From Lagopus muta (taxonomy: Eukaryota > Chordata > Aves > Galliformes > Phasianidae): a stretch of 64,000 nucleotides of DNA. Under the pieces are notes generated by a model. That model worked only from the letters and a program-made list of their open reading frames with translations. It made no database searches and was not told where the DNA came from. Positions 1 to 12,713 of this stretch are shown in pieces (within the stretch, counting starts at the first letter, position 1; every line of letters begins with the position of its first letter). A program made the translations under genes and the position numbers. Where the stretch lies: NCBI RefSeq assembly GCF_023343835.1, contig NC_064437.1, positions 20,083,501-20,147,500 on the forward strand. Reading direction: 5' to 3'.

Positions 1-950
1 GCACAGAGGTAGAAACAGTTAGAATTTGAAAGCTTGTTACCCAGTGAAAATTGGAAATGGAGAGCAAACAGATTAAGAGAACTGAAGATGAAGAAAAGCA
101 GAACAAAATGAAAACCTCCCTAAGAAAAGAGAAGAACATAAAAATAGCCAAGTTGTTACAGGGTTGGTTTTCTTTTAATTGCTAGGGAAACAAGGGAACT
201 GCCAGTGATGGAGTGTTTTCAGTATTGAAAGCGTGAGTGCTGTGTTGAGTAATAACTTGTTGCCAATGTGTGCACAGTCTGATACAGGAAGCTGAAATGC
301 ACTCTAATTCCTCATGCAGTGTAACCCCAAAACCATGTCAGCTCTTGGGAACTGCAGAACTAACTGTAAATAGCTTTTCAACAAGTCTCTTCTGACATCT
401 GACATTTTATTAAGACAAATGCAGAAGAGCACTTGGTCTCTTAACATTTTTTTGTTTTCTATTCTTGTTGAGTTGTGAGAATATTTTGAATCCTTAGAAA
501 TGAATGGAGAATGTAAACTGCTTTCTCCTAATTTGGACTCGCCGTACCTGCTTTCTTTGGTGATGGAGTAATTAATCAGACTGAACTCTGGGAGAAGTCC
601 AGGTGATTATCAACCCCAAAGAAGCAGACATTCTTATCTGGATGGAAGTTTTCTGGCTCTGTAGTTGAGTCCCTCTGAAGTTGGAGAAGTGCCTTTTACA
701 GACAGTGGAATTATTTCTGTGCTTGCATTGCACTTAGTGAACTGTTGAAAAAGTAATTCCATGTGGTATTAAATATCTTTCATCGAGGTCTAATACATGT
801 ATAGAGTTGGATTTCTTAGAGGTTTGTTTAACAGTACTGTATGCTGAGTAACTTCAAACACAAAATACAAGCAGGTCGTCTTGTAACAGATGTTTTAGAA
901 GTGCACAATGACACCTGCTTTCCTTTTTTCCTTGGTTGTGCTTTACGTAG
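1..950 (+). other. STXBP3: STXBP3 intron, 3' part
   Basis: Intronic sequence before the first STXBP3 exon in the window. I looked for the exon that should encode the residues just before [10 protein letters not shown] and did not find it, so it lies upstream. It ends in an acceptor, ttacgtag, at 950. No repeat or RNA gene was recognised here. Confidence 0.7.
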
Positions 951-1105
951 GTATTTACCCTCAACGTCCCGGATGCATTCTATTGCTGTTACAGTCCAAC
1001 TCTTGAAAATACGAAGGATAAAGATGCTGTGATGGAAGCAATGGCTGAACAAATTGTTACCTTGTGTGCCACTCTAGAAGAGAATCCAGGCGTGCGATCT
1101 AAAAG
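951..1105 (+). CDS. STXBP3: STXBP3 exon (first in window)
   Basis: Opens in phase 0 after acceptor ttacgtag and reads [16 protein letters not shown] through ENPGVRSK. It ends with two bases of a split codon before donor gtgggg. Confidence 0.93.
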
Positions 1106-4100
1106 GTGGGGTATTTATTTGTGTAGTTGCTTCAACTTTTGCCACATTATTTGATAAGAGCTGGAGGCTACAGAATGGTTTTATTTACTGTGGAATACAT
1201 CTGAGCCTTGTTAGGGGGTACAGAGTAGCAGTTTTGAAATCAAAATAAGCACCTGAAACAATGCTCAAATGGCTTTCTGGAATGTGATGTTCTTGTAACC
1301 TGTTAGTCTTCTCAAAGGTAAGGAAGCAATAACTGTTTCACTGTGTGTTCTTGTGTTTCTTTTTTGATTGTTTTTCTTTTCCAAAAGGAGGAGAGAACCA
1401 GAAAGTTTTCAAGTCTGAAAGTTTTATTTGTGGTTTAACCACAGATTTATCTTGTGACCTTAAACTTAATTTTTGGGGGGGAAATTTGTAACTGAAATAC
1501 AGATGCGTCATGCAACTTTGCTTGAAGCACAATCCTTTGGAAAGCAGGCAAAGCTGATTACGGGCTTTTAAATGTTACCTTTGGGCTTTTGACCGTGTGG
1601 TGGCTTTTGGCTCAAGTGCACATCTCCCACGCCTCAGAAGTTCTGGTGCTGGGGCCACAAGACTAGGAAATCTTTTTAAATGAAGCATTTGAATGTGTTG
1701 ATGACGTGATTGAAGTTGTTTTTGTTTCTTATCTTCCCAGCACACCTTCAGATAATGCCAGCAGACTTGCACAGCTTGTTGAAAAGAAGCTTGAGAACTA
1801 CTACAAAACTGATGAGCAAAGCCAAATAAAGGTAAAAAGTGAACTAAAATGTTTGTTTCTGAAAAACAAACAGTTTATGGAGGATGTTCTGTCAGTTGCT
1901 TTGACAAAAATAGGTTTTATTTGTTTGTTAACGCAAGTAATTGGCATTAAGCTGTTCGTACATAAGCCTCTTCCTAGAGGTAGCAACTTGTGTGGCATAT
2001 CTGTATGTAAGTAAATGCAGTTTGCATGTTATTGAACCACTTAATTGTCCTTGGAAAGTTGTAGGGGATGGCGCAGACCTGAAGAGAAGGTAAAACTTCT
2101 GTCTTAATACTATTTTTTGTGGTTTTATGTAAGAAGGACTTTGCTACATACGTGAAGTCGCTCCCTTAGAGGGATTTATTCTCCACAAAGATGCGCTCTT
2201 TCACATAAGTAATGATTCTGATGTATTCCTACATCATGGGCAGCAGCCTCAACACAAAGTACAGGGGAAAACCACTGTGTCTTGGTGGCATTGCATGCTG
2301 CTGCAGAAATATGTGTATCTGATGCTATTGCCATTCTACTAAACCCCAGGATGAATGTTTGGATGCTTTAGTGCAGAATTTTTCCTGTATTGCAGCTGGA
2401 GATTAATAATGGACTCTGAAATACAAATTCAAACCATGTCTGTATTTGTATATAGCCAGTGGGAGGCCTTAAGAGCTTGCCTGTGTGTTTTATTTTTATT
2501 TACTTAACCGCACTGTTCTGCTTTTTGTGCAAATGTTTGTTTCCATTTATGCTGATAAACATTCAGACTGTATTTTTTCAGTTAAGAAAGATTCCTTAGC
2601 AATAGGAGGCTTTAAAAAAAAAAAGTGTATAGTGATGTAATTTACTGTAAATAAATTTAGGATGGACAGTACAAAAATCAATGCTTCTTAACCTGATGTT
2701 TACTTGATGGCTCTCTAGGCTAAAACCCACTCACAATTAATAGTAATTGATCGAGGCTTTGACCCAGTATCAACTGTCCTTCACGAACTCACGTTCCAGG
2801 CTATGGCGTATGATCTACTGCCAATTGAAAATGATACTTACAAGCAAGTACTTCTTTAAGCACTTTATTTTGATCGTATCTATGGAATTGTTTAGCTGAA
2901 CTGCAACCTAGGTATTTGTAGCTGCTTATGGTATGTAGGGATTGCTTAGATTAGTTAATAGTCTTCCTCGTGGATTTTTAAGTTGGTTATATTAGCTTCC
3001 TTATTTCATTAGGTGGGACTTAATTAACATTTTTGCTCAGCTTGATGCTAACAAATAACACAAGTGTTTTTTTTTAGTTGTCTGCTTAAGTAAATCTGTA
3101 GTGTCGGTTGTTTTATTTTTGCACTTAAAAAGCACATTGGAACTCGATAGTAGCCTTGAATCAAAGCTCTGAGTGCGCAGTCAGATTCCAGACTGCCTTG
3201 CTTGGTGTAGTAAAGCAGACAAGGCTACTGAGAGGACAAAAACCTTAAGGAAAAAGCTCAATTACCTTTTTTCAGGAACGTTCACTTTTGCAGCTCCAGT
3301 CATCTAATTTGTGTAGTCGTTGCAGTTTTACATGTTTCCACCTGAAGTGCTCATTTAGGTCTTGAGTTAAAATGTGTTATTTAATTACCAATTGGAGTAG
3401 TGACACTGTTTCAATGATTTGCTGTTGGCTTGTCCTGACACCAAAGTGTTTGAGTTTTTGCTTTCTGATCAGCCACTACAGCAAATCAGTTTAGATTCTC
3501 ACCATTCAATCGAACAAACAAGAATGTTTATTTTTTATGTTATGTGAAATTAGTGTTTCTGACACTGAATTACTTGTATTTGGGATGTAACAAAGGTATT
3601 TCCAGGTAGAGTCACAATCTGACTTGCACAACTAATCTTGTAACTTTTCTCTTATTTTTCTGCATTCTGGCTGCACACATTATATATGTGAGTTTCTGTA
3701 ATTGAAAATGTTTTGTAATGTGGTAGTTCATTGCTTTCTTCTGTATGTTTGTTTGTAGAAAAGTAACAGTAGTTTTCTAATGTTTTGAAGCGTGTTACTT
3801 ATATAGGTGAAATAGTTTGTACTGCTTCATTTATTCTGTGGATGAAAGGGACTTTAATTTTCCTTCAGGGTTAGAGTATACTTTATATTTGGTACAAAAA
3901 GCTGCACTTCTTAATATGTATTATTTCAAAACCAAATGCATTTTAAAAGCTGATGAGGTATTGATGTGCATGTAAATGTATCGTTGAGACTGTAGTTGCT
4001 GTTGATTTAAAAAGAAATCCAGGAGTACTGCCCTGAAGAACCATTCTGAAAATCATATATTCTTGTGTATTCTAATATACAATCTGTAAAACGTAGATTT

Positions 4101-7100
4101 AGTTCTATTTCAAGACCATAGCTTGATTTGATGGCTTGATTTCTAAGTGAAAACAAGTGTGTGTTACTGTTATTGCCACGTATGTTGATTAAATTATAAT
4201 CATTAATACTCCCTAGAAAGTTATTAGAATGAAGAAAAACAATAAATAGTAGAAAACTTAAAAAATTCAACCTGAATATTCTTTCTGAAGATACAAAGCA
4301 GATGGGAAGGAAAAGGAAGCAATCCTGGAAGAAGATGATGAGCTCTGGGTGAAGATGCGGCACAAGCACATTGCAGACGTAATAGAGTATGTATTTGAAT
4401 TAATGAGCAGTAGCTAAAAGCACAGTTACCAAGGTTTCTTCTAGAGGGGGGTGGCTGAGCTGTAAAAAAAGAAGTGGGAGTAGTGAAAATAGCTTGTAAA
4501 ATAGTCTTCGTACTGTTGAATACTTGATGCCAAGAAAAAAGTGTATTTTAAGAAGCAGCATGTATGGAGAGAAATGCAGGTCTGTTAACACTCGTTAACA
4601 GAATGCCTAAATATACCTAGAATACCTAAAGTAAAATATTTTCCCAACAAATACTGTAAACTGGTTAAATCCAAAGGGATTTAACAAAAAGTGCTAACAA
4701 GTTATTTGCATTACATCATTTGTAGCAATATTTAAAAAAAAAAAGCCTTTTTCTTTGTGGAAAAAGGCTTTTCTCTCTATGTGAGACTTGAATTTGAAGA
4801 AGTTCTCACTGCTCAGTTCCTATAAGATTTTAATGAAATACCCAAGAATTACAGTCCTGTTGTATCTGATGATTTTCAATTTTTGCACAGGGAAATATCT
4901 CAACTGTTGAAAGAAGTTTCATCGAAGAAGAAAGCAGCAGAAGGAAAAGTAAGTTGAATGTTGTTTTTTTTTCTCTTAATTTGTGTTCAGCTGATTAGAT
5001 CTATGTAATTCATGTCTATTGCGTTGGAGAGAAATGTGAATATACACAGATAAACCTGTAACTCTTGCAATGTTTGAAAACTGCAAAACAGCAACAGGGA
5101 GGGAAATAACTGTCTAAAATGGGGATGGAAAACTCAACATATTTGTTTCTTCGCAGTTAACGTTATCCAGTCTGGCCCACTTAATGAAGAAGATGCCACA
5201 GTATCGTAAAGAGATCACTAGGGTAAGGAGCATTTCATTACTACAGCTTAGTGGTAAGTCTTTTATATTCCATAATTATGTTGTTGATGTCTAGGTTTAT
5301 TCTGTCACTTCCTTGTTGAGTGCAATATGTAACTTTTCTCCACATTATGTTAATCTACTAGAAATTTTTGATAGGAACCTATTTCCAAGTGTTTCATTTT
5401 AACACTTCAACGTGCTTAATTGTTTTTACTACTTGTGTGCTCAAAGCATTGAAGATAGCAGAGCAGTTACGGTTTTAAAAGTATTATGGGGGGTCAGTCT
5501 TTATGTAAAAGGTGAAATATAGAAAATGTCTGATGACAGTGAATAACAGTTGAAGACTGAGTTTGGTAACTGATAAAAGTGATTACTTGATATGTTTAAA
5601 AAATCAATGAAGAACAAGCTATGACACTGGATTTTCTGTCTCCTAGCAAGTTGTCCATCTTAACATAGCAGAAGACTGCATGAGCAAGTTCAAAGCTAAC
5701 ATAGAAAGGCTTTGTAAAACTGAACAGGTATGTGTGAAACAGGCTGGAGGAAAAAAAAAACCAACAACAAAAAAAAACAAAACAGCAACCCCATAAAACT
5801 GGTGCAAATGTAACGTGGTTGTTTTTGTAAATAGGTACTGATATACACTATAGATACACATATGTATAATATGTAGTGTATATGTCTGTAACATTTATTA
5901 CAGCGTATCTATATATACTGAGTATGTTACAAATTCAATAATTTTCTATAATGATATAAAATCTATATGTGTATATGGTTGAACATCCTTTTTTCTTGTT
6001 ACGTTTGGAGTCAGTAATACTGGAATGTAATTAAATGTGCAAGATTCTTAATGATTAAGGTGTTGCTGTTAGGGTTGTCTTTGCATTTGAATCTAGCTGA
6101 TCTGTATAAAGGTTACTTTCATGTTTTCTTTCTATTCTCCAGTGTAGTTGCCCTACTATGTTCTGACAAAGGAAACATTTTCTGAATATCTGAGCAAAGC
6201 ACGTGCTTGAATTACAGTTGTAACTACAGTCATACTAGCAGTCTTAATTAAAAACAAAATTTGTTTTAATGTGAAGTTTGGATTACTGCATCAAAAGAGG
6301 GTGGCAGCGGGGAGAGGGAAGTGATTGTCCCACCTCTGCTCTGCCCTAGTGGGGCTCCATCTGGACTGCTGTGTCCAAACCTGGAGGCCCGGTTAGAGGA
6401 AGGATGCAGAGCTGTTGGAGTGGCTCCAGAGGAGGGCCACAAAGATCATCAGAGGTCTGGAGCACCTCTCCTATGAAGAAATGTTGAGGGAGCTGGGCTT
6501 GTTCCTCTTGGAGAAGAGAAGGCTCAGGGGAGGCATTGCTGCATCCTTCACATATTTGAAGGGAGCTTGCAAGCAGGAAGGGAGACTTAAGCTCAAAAGG
6601 GGCAGTTTTAAGTTGGATGTCAAGAAATTTTTCTTCTTGGATGGTGGTGAAGCTCCGGAATGCGTTCAAGGCCAGGTTAGATGAGATCCTGGTCAGTCAC
6701 ATTTAGTGGCTGGCAACCCTGCTTGTGGCATGGGGATTGGAACTAGGTGAACTTTATTCTCCATCCCACCTAAGCCATTCTGTGATTGTACTGTAATTTG
6801 ACAGATTAAAATATTTTCTAATTGATATTTTGAAAGTGTTTTGAGTTATAGAATATTACAATTTTGGAGGGGGGGGAGAGAGATAATGTAGTTTTTATTG
6901 TAGCTCGGGAGGAATCTATAACAACCGACATCTTGTGTCTAAAATACTGATACATCAGAGGCTGTAGCTGTTGCATTTCAGCTGCTGGCTCATCCCTCTT
7001 ACGCAGATGGAATGTCTTTTATAATTTTTAGGAGAATTTAAATCTGTTTTGCCTGACCTATAGTCTAGGATCTTTTCCGATGTCCAGTGCAAACTGAATT

Positions 7101-10100
7101 GCAATTTTTCAACTGCATAATATGGTATTATTGTAATTGTGCAATTCTTGAAATAATTAAGTCAAAATCTTTTCATAATGAGTTTAAATGGATGTCTTGT
7201 TTTCTTTTTTTTCCCTGTGATGTACAGTTTCATAAAAATGTATTTCAAAACAGACAAAAACTACACTTTACTTAGATGACTATTCACTAACATTATTTGC
7301 TTTCTTTTTAATTTAGGATTTGGCTCTTGGAACTGATGCAGAAGGTCAAAAAGTGAAAGACTCCATGAGAGTCCTCCTTCCGGTTCTGCTCAACAAAAGT
7401 CACGACAGCTATGACAAAATTAGAGCCATTCTCCTGTATATCTTCAGCACAAATGGTACGTTGAGCTGCCTTGCTTTTCATCTCAGTATTATGGAATAAA
7501 TTTGAAATTTTATAGTAGAGCCCAGTATTTTTACTGAACTTGAGCAGCTGGCCAAGTTTGAAAGAAATACTATCTATCCTCTGTAGCTTCAATCCCCACG
7601 TATGACATGAAAGATAATAAAGATACACTTGATAAAGAAATACGGATTTAAATACAAGCACAGATCATATTCTTTAGTATCAGTCTTGTACTTGAATGCG
7701 TACAACATAATTTTTCTCCTTATGCAATACTGGAGGTGTTAAAGGGGGAGCTCCGTGTCCAGGGCGACCTGACGATGGGGAATAATTTGTACTACCACAA
7801 TAGTTAAAATCCGGAATGTAGGTTTAAAGAATCTTTAACAGTACTGAGTTGTGCTTTCATAAGAGCAGCTCTGAGCAAAGTTATTATCTAAAATACAGAT
7901 TATGCTAAAATTATTGTGTACTGGCTAATCAAAAAACAAACAAACAAAAAAACCCAACCAAACAAAAGTAGTAATTAGAAAGAAAAAAAAAAACAGCCTG
8001 GAATGCATAAAGTAAAATTGGTGTCGCTGACAGTCATATGGTAACAAAGTTGTATGTTTTTCTTATTTCAAAGGAACTACCCAGGAGAACTTGGACAAGC
8101 TGATCCAGAATGTACAAATAGAAAGTGACAGTGATATGATAAGAAACTGGGAATACCTTCATGTCCCTATTATCTCTTCAGTAAGATTTCTTTTTAAATG
8201 TCCTGCTGTCCAAGCACTTGCCTACAACTTTCAGCAACTCTTACATCAGCAGTATTGATCAGGATTCTTTTTTGGAAGCAAGCAATTACTCAGTGCTCTT
8301 GCTCCCATGATGTGTCTGTGAACAATTTACACGAGCAGTTTTCAAAGAGAGATACCTATAATGCTTCCTCTGAAACCATCAGATGAGGTGACTTGAGCTA
8401 TTTGGTTTTGGGAAGCGCTTGTTCACTCAATTACTTGTCTCTGAGAGGTGTTCTTCTAGGACATCCTGAGTTTTTGTGGCATGATTACCTGTAGAATGAT
8501 TTTCAGTTATGCAATGGTATGATTGTAATGGACGATCATTTCTTTAAAACTTCCTACTGACTTTTCTCCACCTGCTGCAAACTTTTAAAGTTTCAATGAA
8601 ACCCAAATGTCCTGTACAATATAATTAACATTTTGAAAATCTCTTCAGTCAGCTGTTCAGCAACAAAAGCAACCAAGGAGGGACCGCTCTGCAGAAGAAA
8701 CTTTTCAGCTCTCTAGGTGGACACCTCTTATAAAAGATGTTATGGAGGTAAATTTGGCCCATTAATTATTTTGTGAGCACACTGCAGAGAGATACTAAGT
8801 GTGCAGCTGAATTCAATCTTTTGAAATTCCATAATATTTTATAGTACTTCTGTTTAGTAATGACTTCCAATCTCTTGATAACTAGAATGCCGTGTTCCTT
8901 GTTGTACTTTGGCTTAAGGTTGAAGGAAATAAAAGTGAAAGTATTTTTTGAACTGCCTATCACGTAATTGGTAATATTCTGTGTAATCTGGATCTGGATG
9001 TTACCTGCTTCTGTTGTTATTTTGGTTTTCCTTCAGAACATGTTCAATTTGTAATGCAAACCATAACTGAGGATTGGTAGAGGCTGGAAAATGGTACTTG
9101 GCATCAGTTTGATGTCTGGCAGAATAGAGGGGTTGCTAGGTCTGTATTCTGACCCAGTGCAGTCATTTGCAGGTTTTTGCTAACTTGATCAATTCATTTA
9201 CCTAATGGCCCTTCAGGGGTTTATTACTTCTCTCAAATAGTCCTCTGGAATAACTAAATAAACCAGCGTGATTGCAGATGGAAAACTACTAGGAATACCT
9301 AAATGATTACATCAGTGTTCCTTTTTTAGAAAGAAAATGTGTACTTCCATTTCCTAATGATGTACAAAAGCCTTAGAACAATTTTTAGCATTATGTAGTG
9401 TAATATTTTGCCACACTGGAACACAGTTGTTGGAATGTTGGTTGCCATTGGTTTTTCTGAGAAATTACATTAAATTTCCAGTAAGAATGGCTAACTGGAG
9501 TTGAAACTCAATGGACTTTTGTTTTCCATGGCTTTTCAAAGTGAGTCGTTGTCTTTCAGGATGCTATAGAAAACAAACTGGATTCAAAAGAGTGGCCTTA
9601 TTGTTCCCAGTGTCCTCCTACCTGGAATGGCTCAGGAGTAGTAAGGTAAACTAATTTTTTCAGAAGTAAATTTACCTATTTCTTGACATTTCTGTCAAAT
9701 ATGTTGCAAGGTACTATATGCTAGCTAATTTTTTAAGTGTAAAAATTCATATAAGGTAGTATTTGAAGTGTAAGACTTTTTTTTTTGACTCCTCTAAAAC
9801 TTGATTGTTAATGTAGTAACTCTCCTTAGCCTTGGGTAGTTTATTATTTAGACTTTATTTTTTTTTTTTGCCTCACATTTAGAAATGCATTTCCACGTTC
9901 CCAGTAAGAGAAAATTGAATCACTTTTAGTAGGTTAGTGTGAAGTTTTAATAATGGATGATCATACTGTGACTTAAGCATAATGAATTCTTTTCACTACT
10001 TCTGACAGTTACTTCTGCAATGGTGTTTGGTGGCATCGTTCTTGAAAATAATGCCTTGAGTTTCATATGCAACCTCTGCTGCTTATTTGCATGATTACAG

Positions 10101-12494
10101 TATGTAACTGAACCCTGTTATAGGGGTTGTTTGCTCAGCAGCACTGAGAGGGAATGATGGATTTTTTTCTAGCTTAGCAAATTGTACTTTTCTGCTTTGT
10201 CCTAGTAGTTCTTGAATTTCCAGGCTGGTATCTGCCAACTTGACAGTGTTACCACTTCTAGTAGTATTAATTAAATGGTGACACAGCTGAGAAGAGGTAA
10301 TAAGTGTTCCTACTGTTGAAGAAATGGATTTTTTTTGCTCATAATACTAATCAGATGCTGGAATTCATAGGGAGTGAAGCATGACACTTACACTAGGAGT
10401 TGAGTACTCACTGGAATTTGTGTCTTACATGAGACAAGGCTCAAGATACACAGTCTTAGGAAAACAGTTCTGTTTCCTCCGCTGTTTATCACTTTGCTGG
10501 TGTGTCCTTATGTTCCTGGACTTTCACTAGAATGATTAGTGCAAGGAAATAATCCAGTCATAGAATGGCTTAGGTTGGAAGGGACTGTAAAAATCATCTA
10601 GTTCTAACCTCCACATAGTCCACCCTCCAAATCCACAGCTTTCCAGTTCAGAGATAAGGATGTGATGCAGGACGATGGCTATGATAAACATAGCCCATAA
10701 ATCAAATCACTCTGCATTGTAACCACTTCTTTGTCTTATAAACTGATGAAATTGGATGATAGTTTATGCAACCTAGCAAAGAGATTGAGTGCTGATGGTG
10801 TAATTTGAATCTACTATTAGTGTTTGTATACATATATAAATTGCAGAATATGTTTTAAGTGCTTTGTTTTTTCTTTTCCTTGATTTCTGAATCTTTCTTG
10901 ATAACAGACAAATATTCTTAGTTTTATTCTGCTCACAGAGACTGTAAGAATTAGGATTTTAGCTTTTTCAAATGAACTTTGAAAGCTGCCACTGTAACTG
11001 GTAGCAGGCAGAACTAAGCTACTTAGTAGAGAAGCAATGAGGGTTTTGCTTTGTATTTATTTTCCCTTTTGATAGTAGAATAGTTTCTGTGTAATGTTCT
11101 AACTTACTGCTGTAGTTAACAATTGATCTGAATTTTGCTGTATGAGCTGTTGCTGCTGTTAAGTGTATCATTTTTACAGACAGACAGATCATTACAACTG
11201 TGTAAATGTTGTGGAATGCATTGCAGTGCTCGCCAGAAGCCTAAAGCTAGCTATCCAGATGAGCGAAGGAGTAAAGCCAGACTGATTTTATTTGTGATTG
11301 GAGGAATTACGTACTCGGAGATGCGCTGCGCTTATGAAGTTTCTCAAGCCTTCAAGTCTTGTGAAGTTATCATTGGTAAGCCTAGCTTGGGGAAGGGGAG
11401 GGGTGGTAAGCAGTGATTTACTTCAAGCACAAGTATGTAGTCGTGAAATGCTTTCCTGTTAAAAACAGGAGCTTTTTTTTCCACTGGAAGTTGATTCTGC
11501 TAAGTAATGCTACAGCCAATGTATTATTTTAAACTAGACATTTAAACTGAAAAGTTACTTCTATCTAGAGTGATTGAAGATCGGGTTTTTCTTTCACAAT
11601 AAAAATGGATAAATTATTATGGGTAAATTATTTTTGAAAACTATGGAAAAATCATCATGAATTATCAGAGGAAATATATTATGATAGTGTTGTAGCCTGA
11701 TGTATAGCAAAAATGATTAAATGGAATTATACAGCTGCACTTGCATATTACTGCAATTTCTGTGATGTTTCTGTGTAAAACTACTGTTCATGATAATGTA
11801 GTGCAGGTATTTTATTGATTTTTAGGAGAAAGCCTGTCACTAACTCTGCCTCTGACAGAATGGGCAGATTTCCTGCAGTCTGTTGGATAGAGCTGGGGGG
11901 GGAGGGGGGGGTGGCAGGTTAAAGCCAGGGGTTCAAACCACTCAGAGTAGAGGCTTGAAACTGGAGTCCAAACTAAGAGTTGTAAGTTTGCAGTGTTTGC
12001 CACCTCCTCTTCACTTCTCCAGTCTCTCCTGGTCCTGAAATACTGGCAGGCTTCATTTAAGGGCAAGGGGCAGAGTGTCAAGAGACATGGCTTTCTTCTC
12101 AATACCTTTGGTGTGTGGGAGAGAGATGCTACCTAATCATGACAGTTTAATTGTTATGATGCTTTATATGACACATAAAAACGTTTTGAACTGTTGTACT
12201 TCTCTGATGACCAGGTACAGAAAAAAACACAAGTGTATTATCTTTTAGCTGATACTTATATGTATATATTTGTGTGTATAATATTTAGCTATGTATGTCT
12301 ATGTATGTATTTGTTACAAAGCTGTGGTTTTTACTATATATTTTTTAAGAGGGAATGATCATAAATCATACCTGCATCAGACTGAAATTGCTGTTTTGTC
12401 AGGTTCTACACATGTTTTGACTCCTAGAAGACTACTGGATGAAGTCAAGAGCCTTAATAAACCAAAGGATACAGTCTGCATTAAGGATGAGTAG
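951..12494 (+). CDS. STXBP3: Syntaxin-binding protein 3 (Munc18-3), 3' 13 exons, 5' partial
   Basis: Sec1/Munc18 family protein that binds syntaxin-4-type SNAREs and controls vesicle docking and fusion at the plasma membrane. Thirteen exons join in frame: 951-1105, 1741-1831, 2719-2843, 4291-4386, 4891-4948, 5157-5222, 5647-5727, 7317-7455, 8074-8180, 8649-8747, 9560-9645, 11227-11375, 12403-12494. They give 1344 nt, that is 447 residues and a TAG stop, about three quarters of the usual ~590 aa; the N-terminal part is outside the window. Diagnostic stretches include [64 protein letters not shown] and [20 protein letters not shown]. All junctions keep phase. The intron after 2843 has a GC donor. 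The downstream neighbour AKNAD1 is convergent. Identity is from family similarity and from synteny with GPSM2, CLCC1 and WDR47. Confidence 0.96.
1741..1831 (+). CDS. STXBP3: STXBP3 exon
   Basis: Acceptor ttcccag, donor gtaaaa. It reads [20 protein letters not shown] and ends QSQIK in phase 0. Confidence 0.95.
2719..2843 (+). CDS. STXBP3: STXBP3 exon with GC splice donor
   Basis: Acceptor ctctctag. Reads [20 protein letters not shown] through LPIENDTY. Only the donor gcaagt (GC at 2844-2845) keeps frame with the next exon and restores the expected YKYK join, so this is a GC-AG intron. Confidence 0.93.
4291..4386 (+). CDS. STXBP3: STXBP3 exon
   Basis: Acceptor ttctgaag, donor gtatgt. Reads [20 protein letters not shown] and ends HKHIADVI plus two bases. 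Confidence 0.94.
4741..4772. repeat. Perfect 13-bp inverted repeat, 6-nt loop
   Basis: The left arm 4741-4753 (AAAAGCCTTTTTC) is the exact reverse complement of the right arm 4760-4772, with loop TTTGTG. It lies in an STXBP3 intron about 120 bases before the exon at 4891. Pairing does not extend beyond the arms. Confidence 0.9.
4891..4948 (+). CDS. STXBP3: STXBP3 exon
   Basis: Acceptor ttgcacag, donor gtaagt. Short exon reading [19 protein letters not shown]. Confidence 0.93.
5157..5222 (+). CDS. STXBP3: STXBP3 exon
   Basis: Acceptor cttcgcag, donor gtaagg. Phase 0-0, 22 codons, with [15 protein letters not shown]. Confidence 0.94.
5647..5727 (+). CDS. STXBP3: STXBP3 exon
   Basis: Acceptor tctcctag, donor gtatgt. 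Phase 0-0, 27 codons: [20 protein letters not shown] through CKTEQ. Confidence 0.95.
6297..6790 (+). mobile_element. CR1 LINE fragment, plus orientation
   Basis: About 0.5 kb in an STXBP3 intron resembles the 3' part of an avian CR1 retrotransposon. The stretch at 6415-6684 still reads as 89 open codons ([20 protein letters not shown], then [14 protein letters not shown]), typical of the end of the CR1 reverse-transcriptase ORF. The rest decays through indels to the 3' end near 6780, which has the usual 'ccattctgtgattgt' tail. It is 5' truncated and not active. Confidence 0.88.
7317..7455 (+). CDS. STXBP3: STXBP3 exon
   Basis: Acceptor taatttag, donor gtacgt. Reads [20 protein letters not shown] through LLYIFSTN plus one base. 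Confidence 0.96.
8074..8180 (+). CDS. STXBP3: STXBP3 exon
   Basis: Acceptor ttcaaag, donor gtaaga. Reads [20 protein letters not shown] through [10 protein letters not shown]. Confidence 0.95.
8649..8747 (+). CDS. STXBP3: STXBP3 exon
   Basis: Acceptor tcttcag, donor gtaaat. Phase 0-0, 33 codons, including [20 protein letters not shown]. Confidence 0.95.
9560..9645 (+). CDS. STXBP3: STXBP3 exon
   Basis: Acceptor tctttcag, donor gtaaac. Reads [20 protein letters not shown] through WNGSGVV plus two bases. Confidence 0.95.
10556..10660 (-). mobile_element. CR1 3'-end fragment, minus orientation
   Basis: The block beginning tcatagaatggcttaggttg at 10559 is the reverse complement of a CR1 3' end. 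Only about 100 bases are recognisable. It sits in the STXBP3 intron between 9645 and 11227. Confidence 0.8.
11227..11375 (+). CDS. STXBP3: STXBP3 exon
   Basis: Acceptor cattgcag, donor gtaagc. Reads [20 protein letters not shown] and [20 protein letters not shown] through EVII plus one base. Confidence 0.96.
11895..11911 (+). repeat. G8-A-G8 tract
   Basis: Two runs of eight G separated by one A, in the last STXBP3 intron. It could form G-quadruplex structure or simply be slippage-prone sequence. Confidence 0.85.
12403..12494 (+). CDS. STXBP3: STXBP3 last coding exon
   Basis: Acceptor tttgtcag. Reads [20 protein letters not shown] and ends KDTVCIKDE with TAG at 12492-12494. Confidence 0.96.
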
Positions 12495-12707
12495 GACTGG
12501 GCGTGATGCTTTAGGCATCAAACAGTGTAGAACATGTACATATTCTCACACTGCTGGCTCTTCCAGTGTAGTGGGACACAGTATGTTTCTGACTAATTGA
12601 ATGTCACTTTAAATTATGAAGTTGCTGCTTTTTTTGGGGGGGAAGTAGAAGGCAGAAGGGGAAAAAATAATCAGGGTGTGCTTTTTGAGAAGGTTACATT
12701 CATTCCT

Positions 12708-12713
12708 AATAAA
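12708..12713 (+). terminator. STXBP3: Poly(A) signal AATAAA, STXBP3 candidate
   Basis: First AATAAA after the STXBP3 stop, about 0.2 kb downstream. Other AATAAA copies at 12984-12989 and 13321-13326 could give longer 3'UTRs; sequence alone does not choose among them. Confidence 0.5.
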
